A DNA stretch of 64,000 bases from contig NZ_JBGCUS010000001.1 of the NCBI RefSeq assembly GCF_041415945.1, forward strand, positions 682,001 to 746,000, in the 5' to 3' direction. Source of the DNA: Ancylobacter sp. IITR112 (lineage in GTDB: Bacteria > Pseudomonadota > Alphaproteobacteria > Rhizobiales > Xanthobacteraceae). The notes beneath the pieces were generated by a model. It searched no databases. It worked only from the letters and a program-made list of their open reading frames with translations, and was not told the DNA's origin. The translations under genes and the position numbers were made by a program. Position 1 is the stretch's first letter. Each line of letters opens with the position of its first letter. Positions 52,896-61,030 of the stretch are shown here, piece after piece.

Positions 52896-53861
52896 TTACA
52901 AACGCTTCTGGCGCGCCGCCGAAGGTGGCGCGCCGAACTGCCGCCGGAACGCCCGCGACAGCGAGGCGATGGCGGAAAAGCCCGTGCGCTCGGCGATGTC
53001 GGCGATGGGCAGATTGGTGTCGAGCACCAGCCGCCGCGCCGCCTTCAGCCGCAGCGTGACGTAATAGGCGCCGGGCGACACATCGACCGTCTTGACGAAC
53101 AGCGTCTCAAGCCCCCGCGTCGACACCCCCACCCGCCGGGCGATAGCGGCGATGGTGAGCGGGCGGTCGATATGGGTTTCCATCAGCCGGATCGCCTCGG
53201 CCACGCGCGGCTCGTGCTGTCGGATGCGGCCGAGCGAGACGATGGGCTGCACGTCCGACCCCGTGCGCACTTCCTCATAAATGTACAGGCTCGCCACATC
53301 GAGCGCGGTGGAATAGCCGTGCCGGGCGCGGATCAGCGCCAGCATGCAGTCGAGCGCGGGCGTCGCCCCGCCGGTGGTGAACACCGGCTCGTCGATGACG
53401 AAGCGGTCCGGCTGCACATCCGTCTCCGGGAAGCGGGCGGCGAAATCCTCCAGATCCTCCCAATGGGTGGTGGCGCGGCGCCCGTCGAGCAGGCCGGCGA
53501 AGCCCATGAGCCACGAGCCGGATTCGATGCCGCCCGTCGCCACCGAGCGGGTGGCACCGGCGCGGATCGCCTTGAGGATGGGGGGCGTGGCGAAGCGCGC
53601 CGCCTCGAACGCCGCCACCACCATCAGCACATCCTGCCGCGCGGCGGCATCGAAGGCGCCCTCGACGGGGATTGGCAGGCCGCAACTGGCGGCCGGCATC
53701 TGCCCGTCCATCGACACCAGCTTCCAGCGGAAGGCGGGCCGGCCGAGCACGCGGTTGGCGCCGCGCATCGGGTCCAGTGTGGCCGCCAGTGAGAGCAGCG
53801 ACAGGCCGGGAAACAGCAGCAGGGTCACGTCCAGCGGGTCGTCGGCGGGGGCAAAGATCAT
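52896..53861 (-). CDS. cdhR: GlxA/CdhR-type AraC-family regulator
   Basis: A 321-residue regulator: N-terminal DJ-1/PfpI-like amidotransferase fold (VTLLLFPGLSLLSLAATLDPMRG; nucleophile Cys not evident) and C-terminal AraC double helix-turn-helix (RPLTIAAIARRVGVSTRGLETLF, LPIADIAERTGFSAIASLSRAF). CdhR of Pseudomonas, of this type, activates carnitine dehydrogenase genes. It is divergent from the BKACE gene, across a gap with GTTGCGCA repeats, and its stop abuts that of ChoX. The ATG at 53861 was chosen over an upstream extension into the repeats. Confidence 0.85.
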   Translation of the reverse strand: MIFAPADDPLDVTLLLFPGLSLLSLAATLDPMRGANRVLGRPAFRWKLVSMDGQMPAASCGLPIPVEGAFDAAARQDVLMVVAAFEAARFATPPILKAIRAGATRSVATGGIESGSWLMGFAGLLDGRRATTHWEDLEDFAARFPETDVQPDRFVIDEPVFTTGGATPALDCMLALIRARHGYSTALDVASLYIYEEVRTGSDVQPIVSLGRIRQHEPRVAEAIRLMETHIDRPLTIAAIARRVGVSTRGLETLFVKTVDVSPGAYYVTLRLKAARRLVLDTNLPIADIAERTGFSAIASLSRAFRRQFGAPPSAARQKRL

Positions 53862-53862
53862 C

Positions 53863-53903
53863 GTTGCGCAGAATGAAAAATGGGTTGCGCAAAGAGTTGC
53901 GTC
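53863..53903. promoter_or_regulatory. direct-repeat operator candidate for the CdhR-like regulator
   Basis: GTTGCGCA at 53863-53870 and 53884-53891 (21-base period) and a partial third copy GTTGCGTC at 53896-53903. A 21-base period places sites on one helix face, as expected for an AraC-type activator of the divergent carnitine genes. Confidence 0.6.
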
Positions 53904-53953
53904 ACGACTTCGCTTTGCCGTCAAGCTCCCGTCATGAGTTCAGGAGCCTTGCC

Positions 53954-54856
53954 ATGCCCTTGTCGATGAATCGCGATGTTTTCATCACCTGCGCCGTCAC
54001 CGGCGCCGGCGACACCACCGGCCGCTCTTCCCATGTGCCGATCACCCCGCGGGAGATCGCCGCGAGCGCGATCGACGCGGCCAAGGCCGGCGCGGCGGTG
54101 GTGCATTGCCATGTGCGCGATCCCGAGACCGGCGCCGCCTCCCGCCGCCGCGACCTCTATCGCGAGGTCACCGACCGCATCCGCGCGGCCGAGGTCGATG
54201 TGGTGCTGAATCTCACCGCCGGTATGGGCGGCGATCTGGTCTTCGGCCATGTCGAGGCGCCGTTTCCGCTGAACGAGAAGGCCACCGACATGGCCGGCGC
54301 CACCGAGCGCGTCGCTCATGTCGCGGACTGCCTGCCGGAAATCTGCACGCTCGACTGCGGCACGATGAATTTCAATCTCGGCGACTATGTCATGACCAAC
54401 ACGCCGTCCATGCTGCGCGAGATGGCGCGGCAGATGACGGCGCTGGGCGTGCGTCCCGAAATCGAAGCCTTCGACACCGGACATCTGTGGTTCGCCAAGC
54501 AACTCGCCGAGGAAGGGCTGATCGAGGACCCGGTGCTGATCCAGCTCTGCATGGGCATCCCCTGGGGCGCGCCGGACGACCTCAATACCTTCATGGCGAT
54601 GGTCAACAACGTGCCGGCCGGCTGGACCTTCTCCGCCTTTTCCATTGGCCGCAACGCCATGGCCTATCCTGCCGCCGCGGTGCTGGCGGGCGGCAATGTG
54701 CGGGTGGGGCTGGAAGACAACCTCTATGCCGGCAAGGGCCAGCTCGCCACCAATGCCCAGCTGGTGGAAAAGGCCGTAAACGTAGTCACCAATATGGGCG
54801 CGCGTGTCATCGGCCCAGCCGAGGTTCGCGAGAAGCTGAAGCTGGTGAAGCGCTGA
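53954..54856 (+). CDS. beta-keto acid cleavage enzyme (BKACE), 3-dehydrocarnitine type
   Basis: A 300-residue TIM-barrel Zn enzyme (formerly DUF849). ITCAVTGAGDTTGRSSHVPITPREIA, VVHCHVRDPETG with the metal histidines, and EAFDTGHLWFAKQL are family motifs. In carnitine degradation it converts 3-dehydrocarnitine plus acetyl-CoA to betainyl-CoA and acetoacetate. The ATG at 53954 has AGGAG at 8 bases. It lies 4 bases before the carnitine dehydrogenase fusion, which strongly supports this substrate. Confidence 0.92.
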   Translation: MPLSMNRDVFITCAVTGAGDTTGRSSHVPITPREIAASAIDAAKAGAAVVHCHVRDPETGAASRRRDLYREVTDRIRAAEVDVVLNLTAGMGGDLVFGHVEAPFPLNEKATDMAGATERVAHVADCLPEICTLDCGTMNFNLGDYVMTNTPSMLREMARQMTALGVRPEIEAFDTGHLWFAKQLAEEGLIEDPVLIQLCMGIPWGAPDDLNTFMAMVNNVPAGWTFSAFSIGRNAMAYPAAAVLAGGNVRVGLEDNLYAGKGQLATNAQLVEKAVNVVTNMGARVIGPAEVREKLKLVKR

Positions 54857-54860
54857 GGAG

Positions 54861-56384
54861 ATGCCGATGTCCGCCCTTTCTCCCATTTCCCGCGCGGCCT
54901 GCATCGGCGGCGGGGTCATTGGCGGCGGCTGGATCGCGCGCTTCCTGCTTGCCGGCATTGATGTGCGCGTGTTCGATCCGCACCCGGAGGCCGAGCGCAT
55001 CGTCGCCGAGGTGCTGGCCAATGCCGAGCGCGCCTATGGCCTGCTCACCGGCGCGCCGCTGCCGAAACGCGGCACGCTCACCTTCTGCGCCAGCCTGGCC
55101 GAGGCGGTGGCCGGGGCGCAATGGGTGCAGGAAAGCGTGCCCGAGCGGCTCGACCTCAAGCGCCGTGTGCTGGCGGAAATCGACGCGAGCGCCCCGGCCG
55201 AGGCGCTCATCGGCTCCTCCACCTCCGGCCTCAAGCCCAGCGAGCTTCAGGAGGGGCTAGCCCATCCCGGCCGGCTGTTCGTCGCCCATCCCTACAACCC
55301 CGTCTATCTGCTGCCGCTGGTCGAAATCGTCGGTGGCGTGGAAACCGCGCCGGAAACGATCGAGCGGGCGAAGGCCGTTCTCGACGCCATCGGCATGAAG
55401 GGCGTGGTGATCGCCCGCGAGATCGAAGCCTTTGTCGGTGACCGGCTGCTGGAGGCGCTGTGGCGCGAGGCGCTGTGGCTGATCAAGGACGACATCTGCG
55501 ATGTCGAGACGCTGGACGACGTGATCCGCTATTCCTTCGGCCTGCGTTGGGCGCAGATGGGGCTGTTCCAGACCTATCGCATCGCCGGCGGCGAGGCCGG
55601 CATGCGCCATTTCCTCGCCCAGTTCGGGCCCTGCCTGCACTGGCCCTGGACCAGGCTCACCGATGTGGTCGATCTCGACGACGCGCTGGTGGAGAAGATC
55701 GGCGCCCAGTCCGACGCGCAGGCGGGCGGCCTCACCATCCGCGAGCTCGAGCGCATCCGCGACGAGAATCTCGTCGGCATTGTGCAGGCGCTGAAGGCCA
55801 GCCGGGGCGGGGAGGGCTGGGGCGCGGGGCAATTGCTGAAGGATTTCGAGCAGCGTCTATGGGCGCAGGCGAGCACGCCGCCCGTGGCCATCGACCGCGC
55901 CGCGCCGCTCGAACTCATGGAGACGCGCGTTTCCCCGGCCTGGCTCGACTATAATGGCCACATGACCGAGTTCCGCTATCTCCACGTGTTCGGCGACACG
56001 ACGGATGCGCTCTTACGGCTCATCGGCGTCGATCTCGCCTATGTCGAAGGCGGCCACAGCTATTACACGGTGGAGACGCATCTGCGGCATCTCGATGAGG
56101 CGAAGCTGGGCGAGGCGCTGGCGTGCACGACGCAGATCCTCAGCACGGACGAGAAGCGCCTGCATCTGTTCCACCGGCTGTTCGCCGGCCCGGAACGGCG
56201 GGAAGTCGCCACCGGCGAACACATGCTGCTGCATGTGGACAGCCAAGCCGGCCGCGCCTGCCCGGCGCCGGCGTCGATCCTGGCAAAACTGAACGCGCTC
56301 GCCGCCGCCCATGCCGGGCTGGAACGGCCGGCTGCCGCAGGGCGGGCGATCGGCGCCAACCCCCGGGCCGCGGCGGCGGAGTAA
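54861..56384 (+). CDS. lcdH: L-carnitine dehydrogenase fused to betainyl-CoA thioesterase
   Basis: A 507-residue two-domain protein. Residues 1-320 are a 3-hydroxyacyl-CoA-dehydrogenase-like L-carnitine dehydrogenase (CIGGGVIGGGWIARFLLAG; GSSTSGLKPSELQ; AHPYNPVYLLPLVEIVGG). Residues about 345-480 are a hot-dog thioesterase (ETRVSPAWLDYNGHMTEFRYLHVF with the catalytic Asp region). Together with BKACE it converts carnitine to glycine betaine, acetoacetate and free CoA. This fusion is known in Rhizobiales. Confidence 0.93.
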   Translation: MPMSALSPISRAACIGGGVIGGGWIARFLLAGIDVRVFDPHPEAERIVAEVLANAERAYGLLTGAPLPKRGTLTFCASLAEAVAGAQWVQESVPERLDLKRRVLAEIDASAPAEALIGSSTSGLKPSELQEGLAHPGRLFVAHPYNPVYLLPLVEIVGGVETAPETIERAKAVLDAIGMKGVVIAREIEAFVGDRLLEALWREALWLIKDDICDVETLDDVIRYSFGLRWAQMGLFQTYRIAGGEAGMRHFLAQFGPCLHWPWTRLTDVVDLDDALVEKIGAQSDAQAGGLTIRELERIRDENLVGIVQALKASRGGEGWGAGQLLKDFEQRLWAQASTPPVAIDRAAPLELMETRVSPAWLDYNGHMTEFRYLHVFGDTTDALLRLIGVDLAYVEGGHSYYTVETHLRHLDEAKLGEALACTTQILSTDEKRLHLFHRLFAGPERREVATGEHMLLHVDSQAGRACPAPASILAKLNALAAAHAGLERPAAAGRAIGANPRAAAAE

Positions 56385-56489
56385 CGGCACCGCGCCCGAA
56401 ATACCGCCGAAACCACCCCGCCGGCGGGAACGGCCCGCCGGCCCATGCGTTTTCTCAGCGTTTCCAACCGGGGTTCTGGGAGAAATCGC

Positions 56490-56741
56490 ATGGAAGACGC
56501 ACAGATTGGCTGGATCGCCGCCATCATCATCGGCGGTCTGGCGGGGTGGATTGCTTCCGCCATCATGAAGACCGGCACCGGCATCTTCATGAACATCGTG
56601 CTCGGCATCATTGGCGCGGCGGTGGCGAGCTTCCTGTTCGGCCTGATCGGCGTCGGCTTCGGCGGCTGGATCGGCTATCTCGTAGCCGGCGTGCTCGGGG
56701 CGTGCATCCTGATCGGGCTGGTGCGCGCCATACGAAACTGA
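56490..56741 (+). CDS. GlsB/YeaQ/YmgE-family membrane protein
   Basis: An 83-residue inner-membrane protein of the transglycosylase-associated family (PF04226), three Gly-rich hydrophobic helices (IAAIIIGGLAGWIASAIMK; GIFMNIVLGIIGAAVASFLFG; GWIGYLVAGVLGACILIGL). Members are stress-induced; biochemical role is unknown. The ATG at 56490 has GGGAGAAA upstream; a longer frame from 56445 is not needed. Confidence 0.9.
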   Translation: MEDAQIGWIAAIIIGGLAGWIASAIMKTGTGIFMNIVLGIIGAAVASFLFGLIGVGFGGWIGYLVAGVLGACILIGLVRAIRN

Positions 56742-56771
56742 CGCGAGGGCTGCACCCACCCGACGCCAGCG

Positions 56772-56797
56772 AAGGCGCGCTCGCAAGGGCGCGCCTT
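56772..56797. terminator. bidirectional terminator
   Basis: Perfect 9-bp stem AAGGCGCGC/GCGCGCCTT with an 8-base loop (56772-56797), then TCTC. Between the convergent ends of the GlsB-like gene and nikR. Confidence 0.8.
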
Positions 56798-56810
56798 TCT
56801 CATGACTGTC

Positions 56811-57290
56811 TCACTCCTGGAACCCGCTTTTCACCCGCACATGGGTGTGTGCGTGCGGGGAGCCGTGATTGTGGACGTGGCGCGACGTGTCCTCGGCGAC
56901 CGGTATGAGGCTGAGCGCGCCATGCATCACCCCGCGCTCTAGAAACAGAGCCTGCGCATAGGCGGCGATGTCGCCGACCTCGCCGCGCATGACCGTGACA
57001 TCCACCGAGGTCGTGTGATCGAGCGGCACGGAGAGGGCGGCTACCGTCTGGTCGTGCCGCTCCAGCCGCCCCTGTGGCACGCGCGCGGCGAGGTTGCGCA
57101 CCGATTGGTCGATCGTGCAGCTGACGACGCCGAAACAGGCGGCGCTGTCCGGCCCGTCCGGCCGGGCGGAAAGGCCGCGTCGCACCATGTCGCGTATGGC
57201 TTCCGAGCGGCTTGCCGCGCCGCTCTGCTCGATGAAGGCATCGAGCTGCGCGGCCAGATCGTCGTCGATGGCGATGGTGATCCGCTGCAT
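56811..57290 (-). CDS. nikR: NikR-type ribbon-helix-helix regulator lacking the high-affinity nickel ligands
   Basis: A 159-residue regulator that aligns without gaps to E. coli NikR over residues 1-130. The ribbon-helix-helix (MQRITIAIDDDL, then RSEAIRDMVRRGL) is well conserved. Of the four planar nickel ligands, His76 is Leu, His87 is Ser, His89 is Pro and Cys95 is Ser, read directly from the DNA. It adds a 28-residue tail with six His in a HVHNHGSPHAHTH pattern, which may be the new metal sensor. It is divergent from nikKMLQO over a perfect NikR operator. So it is almost certainly the uptake regulator, but with altered metal sensing. Confidence 0.9.
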   Translation of the reverse strand: MQRITIAIDDDLAAQLDAFIEQSGAASRSEAIRDMVRRGLSARPDGPDSAACFGVVSCTIDQSVRNLAARVPQGRLERHDQTVAALSVPLDHTTSVDVTVMRGEVGDIAAYAQALFLERGVMHGALSLIPVAEDTSRHVHNHGSPHAHTHVRVKSGFQE

Positions 57291-57395
57291 GGAAGCGCCC
57301 CTCCCGGTGGGCTGGAAACTAGGTTATCACCTTGATTTCCGCAAGACTTTTCGGTTCGTGACTATTTTTTGTGCTTGCCGCACGTGGCTGCGTCT

Positions 57396-57423
57396 GTATG
57401 ATTTTTTACTCATTTATTCATAC
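57396..57423. promoter_or_regulatory. NikR operator
   Basis: GTATGA at 57396-57401 and TCATAC at 57418-57423 with exactly 16 bases between, the perfect E. coli NikR consensus. It ends immediately before the AGGAGG ribosome site of nikK (57424-57429), so occupancy would block both transcription and access to the start region. The spacer is T-rich and may include the promoter. Confidence 0.92.
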
Positions 57424-57435
57424 AGGAGGTGCCGC

Positions 57436-58215
57436 GTGTCCGCCCCCCACCATTCCGGCTTCATTGCCGCTCTGTTCGCCCTGCCGCTGATGGCGCTGCC
57501 GGCGTTGGCGCATTTCCAGGAGATCATCCCTTCCGCCGACGTGCTGCCCGAGGGTGGCGCGGTGAGCGTGGACATGGTGTTCACCCATCCCGTCGAGGGT
57601 GGGCCGGTCATGGAGATGAAGAAGCCGGCAAAGATGGGTGTGCTGGCCGGCGGCAAGACCACCGATCTTCTCGGGCGGATCACCGAGAAGCCGGTGGATG
57701 GCAAGAGCGCGTGGACGCTGGCCTATGAGCTGAAGGAGCCCGGCGCGGCAATCTTCTATGTCGAGCCGCAGCCCTATTGGGAACCTTCCGAAGGCAAGTT
57801 CATCGTCCATTACGCCAAGGTGACGGTCGATGCCTATGCCTCGGGCGAGGGCTGGGACGCGCTGGTGGGCCTGCCGGTGGAAATCCAGCCGCTCACCCGG
57901 CCGACCGGGCTGTGGACCGGCAATGTCTTCACCGGCGTGGTGCTGAAGGGCGGCAAGCCCGCGCCCTTCGCCGAGGTCGAGGTGGAGTTCGTCAATGACG
58001 GCACGGTGACGCCGCCCAACGACGCCTTCGTGACGCAGGTGATCAAGGCCGATGCCAACGGCACCTTCACCTACGCCATGCCGCGCGCCGGCTGGTGGGG
58101 TTTCGCCGCGCTGCTGGAAGGCGACACGCCGATGACCTCGCCCGAGGGCAAGGAGGTGCCGGTGGAAGAAGGCGCGCTGATCTGGGTGAAGGCGACCGAC
58201 ATGGTTGGAAAATAG
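57436..58215 (+). CDS. nikK: nickel ECF transporter periplasmic component (DUF4198)
   Basis: A 259-residue secreted DUF4198 protein. Signal peptide residues 1-26 (cleavage after ALA), mature start HFQEIIPSADVLPEGG with an N-terminal His usual for NikK, which could bind metal. It starts with GTG at 57436, six bases after AGGAGG. First gene of the five-gene nickel importer nikKMLQO; it probably captures Ni2+ and hands it to NikM. Confidence 0.88.
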   Translation: MSAPHHSGFIAALFALPLMALPALAHFQEIIPSADVLPEGGAVSVDMVFTHPVEGGPVMEMKKPAKMGVLAGGKTTDLLGRITEKPVDGKSAWTLAYELKEPGAAIFYVEPQPYWEPSEGKFIVHYAKVTVDAYASGEGWDALVGLPVEIQPLTRPTGLWTGNVFTGVVLKGGKPAPFAEVEVEFVNDGTVTPPNDAFVTQVIKADANGTFTYAMPRAGWWGFAALLEGDTPMTSPEGKEVPVEEGALIWVKATDMVGK

Positions 58216-58218
58216 CGC

Positions 58219-58833
58219 ATGGCGCATATCCCGGACGGCATCCTTTCCGCACCCGTGCTCATCGGCGGCGGTCTCATCGCCGCCGGCGGGGTGGCGCTGG
58301 GGCTGCGGCGGCTCGATGAGCGGATGATCCCGCGCACGGCGCTGCTCGCCGCCGCGTTCTTCGCGGGCTCGCTGGTGGCGGTGCCGGTGGGGCCGTCGAG
58401 CGTGCATCTGCTGCTGGCCGGGCTGATGGGGGTGATGCTGGGTCCCGCCACCTTTCTCGCCGTGCTGGTGGCCCTGTTGTTGCAGGCGCTGCTGTTCGGT
58501 TTCGGGGGGCTGACGACGCTGGGGGTGAACACGGTGAACATCGCGCTGCCGGGCGTGCTGTGCGGCATGGCGCTGGGGCCGGTGATCCGTTCCACGCCGC
58601 GCGCGTCCCTGCGCTTTGCCGCCGGGGCGGCGGCAGGTGCGGTGGCCGTGCTCGGCACCGGGGGCATGGTGGCGCTGGCGCTGTGGCTGTCGTCGAGCGA
58701 TTTCGCCCCGGCGGCGCGCGTGGTCATCGCCACCTATCTGCCGCTGGCGCTGGTGGAAGCCTTCGTCACCGGCGCCGTGGTGTCCTTCCTCGCCCGCGTG
58801 CAGCCCGAGGCATTGAGGCCCGTCACCTCATGA
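58219..58833 (+). CDS. nikM: nickel ECF transporter substrate-binding membrane protein (CbiM/NikM)
   Basis: A 204-residue membrane protein with about six helices. The N-terminus MAHIPDGILS carries the metal-binding His at position 3, where many homologues read MHIPDG (His2); HLLLAGLMGVMLGPATF holds the conserved second His. It is the S component that binds Ni2+ or Co2+. Nickel is favoured by the NikR operator. Overlaps nikL by 4 bases. Confidence 0.92.
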   Translation: MAHIPDGILSAPVLIGGGLIAAGGVALGLRRLDERMIPRTALLAAAFFAGSLVAVPVGPSSVHLLLAGLMGVMLGPATFLAVLVALLLQALLFGFGGLTTLGVNTVNIALPGVLCGMALGPVIRSTPRASLRFAAGAAAGAVAVLGTGGMVALALWLSSSDFAPAARVVIATYLPLALVEAFVTGAVVSFLARVQPEALRPVTS

Positions 58834-59384
58834 TCCGCCTGCTGCTGCCGCTTCTGCTGGCGCTGGCCTTCGCCGGCCCGGCGCAGGCGCACAAGCTGAA
58901 AGTGTTCGCCACGGTCGAGGGCGGCGAGGTGACGGGCTACGCCTTCTTTATCGGCGGGGGCCGCGCCGCCGGGGCGGTGTGGACGGCCAAGGACCCCGCC
59001 GGCACCGCGCTCGCCTCCGGGACGACGGACGGGGAGGGGCGCTTCGCCTTCGCCGTGCCGCAGCCGCCCGTCGACGCCACGGTGACGGTCGACACCCGTG
59101 AGGGCCATATCGCCGCCGCCACCCTGCCGGCGTCGCGTTTCGGCGGCGCGGCCGCCGCTGCGGCGCCGCCGCCCGTCGACGGTCCGGTGCCGACGGTGGA
59201 CGCGCAGGGCGACGCGCGGCTGGCCGCGCTGGTCGAGGCGGCGGTGCAGCGGCAGGTGACGCCGCTGATGGAGCGCATCGAGCAAATGGACGACCGCCTG
59301 CGCCTCGCCGATGTGATGTCCGGCATCTTCCTCATTCTCGGCCTCGCCGGCATGGCGCTGTGGGCGAAGGGGCGGCGGGCATGA
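58830..59384 (+). CDS. nikL: nickel ECF transporter component NikL
   Basis: A 184-residue protein with signal peptide 1-20 (AQA-H), a small beta-rich DUF4198-like extracytoplasmic domain beginning HKLKVFATVEGG, a linker and a C-terminal membrane helix (VMSGIFLILGLAGMALWA). This layout is NikL, which replaces NikN in NikKMLQO systems. The ATG at 58830 overlaps the nikM stop (ATGA). Confidence 0.85.
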   Translation: MIRLLLPLLLALAFAGPAQAHKLKVFATVEGGEVTGYAFFIGGGRAAGAVWTAKDPAGTALASGTTDGEGRFAFAVPQPPVDATVTVDTREGHIAAATLPASRFGGAAAAAAPPPVDGPVPTVDAQGDARLAALVEAAVQRQVTPLMERIEQMDDRLRLADVMSGIFLILGLAGMALWAKGRRA

Positions 59385-60106
59385 AGACGGACGCCGCCGC
59401 GACCAGCGATCTGCGCCTGCGCCTCGTCGCGGCCTTCGTCCTCATTGCCTGCCTGTCACAGCTGCATCGGCTGCCCGTCGCGGTGACGGCGCTGGGGGTG
59501 GTGGTGCTGGCGGTGGCGTGGTCTCGGCCGGAGGCGAAGCTGTGGCGGCGGCTGCTGCATGTGGAGGGCTTCCTGCTGCTGCTCTTCGCCACGCTTCCGT
59601 TCACCCTGCCGGGACAACCCTTGTTTTCGCTTGGCCCGCTCACCGCGAGCGTCGAGGGGATGGCGCGCGCGGCGCTGATCGCCGCCAAGGTGTCGACCTC
59701 GGTGCTGGTGATTGTCGGCCTGCTCGGGGCGGTGGAGCCGGCCGGGCTCGGCGGCGCGCTGCGCGGGCTCTATGTGCCGGAGACGCTGGTGCGGCTGTTC
59801 GTGCTCACGGCCCGCTATCTCACACTTATCCGCGACGAGGCGCGGCGGCTGCTGGAAGCAATGCGGGTGCGCGGCTTCCGCCCAGGCACGAACCGCCACA
59901 GCTGGCGCAGCTATGGCCATCTCGTCGGCATGCTGCTGGTGCGCGCGCTGGCGCGGGCGCAGCGCGTGGAGGAGGCGATGCTGTGCCGGGGCTATGAGGG
60001 GCGCTTTCCGCGCCTCGCCTTGCCGCCGCCGACACGGCGGGACTGGGCCGGGGTGACGGCCGCGCTGGCCTTCGGGTTCGCCCTCACCCTGGCGGACCGG
60101 CTATGA
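59381..60106 (+). CDS. nikQ: nickel ECF transporter T component (CbiQ/NikQ)
   Basis: A 241-residue membrane protein with about five helices and the coupling motifs RRLLEAMRVRGFRPG and RVEEAMLCRGYEGRFP (Ala-Arg-Gly type) that contact the ATPase. The ATG at 59381 overlaps the nikL stop; nikO overlaps its own end. Confidence 0.9.
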   Translation: MKTDAAATSDLRLRLVAAFVLIACLSQLHRLPVAVTALGVVVLAVAWSRPEAKLWRRLLHVEGFLLLLFATLPFTLPGQPLFSLGPLTASVEGMARAALIAAKVSTSVLVIVGLLGAVEPAGLGGALRGLYVPETLVRLFVLTARYLTLIRDEARRLLEAMRVRGFRPGTNRHSWRSYGHLVGMLLVRALARAQRVEEAMLCRGYEGRFPRLALPPPTRRDWAGVTAALAFGFALTLADRL

Positions 60107-60819
60107 GCGCGCTGCTTTCGCTTGAAGAGATCACCGTCATCCGTGACGGCGCCGCTGTACTCAGCCGGGTCAGCCTCGCGCTGGCAGAGGGGGAGCGGCT
60201 CGCCATTGTCGGGCCGAACGGGGCGGGCAAGACCACGCTGCTGCGCACGCTGGTCGGGCTGGAGCGCCCGAGTGCCGGGCAGGTCCGGCTGTTCGGCACT
60301 GCCTGCGGTAGCGAGCGGGAGTTCCGTACCCTGCGCCCGCGCATCGGCTATCTTTTCCAGGACAGCGACGACCAGCTGTTCTGTCCGAGCGTGATCGAGG
60401 ATGTCGCCTTCGGCCCGCTCAATCTCGGCTGCACCCAGGCGGAAGCCTTGCGCCGCGCCGAGGAGGTGCTGGCGATGCTGGGCATTGGCGCGCTGGCGCC
60501 GCGCATCAGCCATCGGCTTTCCGGCGGCGAGAAGCGTCTCGTCTGCCTCGCCGGGCTATTGGCGATGAAGCCGGATGTGCTGCTGCTCGACGAGCCCACC
60601 AATGGCGTCGACGCCGCGAACGGAAAGCGCCTGCGGGCGGCCCTGCACGCCTTTCCCGGCGCCATGCTGCTGGTGTCGCATGATGACGGCTTCATCGCCG
60701 AACTGGCGACGCGGGCGATGGCGATCGAGGGCGGGCGGCTCATCCCGGCCGCGCTGCACAGCCACCCGCACAGCCATACCCACTCGCACCCGCACATCCA
60801 TCCCGTGGCCGAGAGCTAG
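60103..60819 (+). CDS. nikO: nickel ECF transporter ATPase (CbiO/NikO)
   Basis: A 238-residue ATPase: Walker A GPNGAGKTTLL, FQDSDDQLF (Q loop typical of ECF A components), signature LSGGEKRLV, Walker B LLLDEPTNGVD, switch SHDDG. It ends in a His-rich tail (HSHPHSHTHSHPHIHP), as nickel-handling proteins often do. Final gene of the tightly overlapping nikKMLQO operon. Confidence 0.93.
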   Translation: MSALLSLEEITVIRDGAAVLSRVSLALAEGERLAIVGPNGAGKTTLLRTLVGLERPSAGQVRLFGTACGSEREFRTLRPRIGYLFQDSDDQLFCPSVIEDVAFGPLNLGCTQAEALRRAEEVLAMLGIGALAPRISHRLSGGEKRLVCLAGLLAMKPDVLLLDEPTNGVDAANGKRLRAALHAFPGAMLLVSHDDGFIAELATRAMAIEGGRLIPAALHSHPHSHTHSHPHIHPVAES

Positions 60820-61030
60820 GGGCGGGCGGGGGGCGGTCGTACCTCTGCCTAACCAGGAGGCGGTGGCTGACCGTAAACGAGCGGGCGCCGTTCCCTCCGT
60901 AAGCTGCGCGGGCGCGTCGCGCGCGGGGGACCGCGTCGCGCCCTTTGCTGCCGGGAGGTGGTGCGTGACTTGCAGGCGGGGCGCATGCCGGCGGAGCCGC
61001 GTCCCCCCCAACTGAGCCAGCGAGGCGCCC

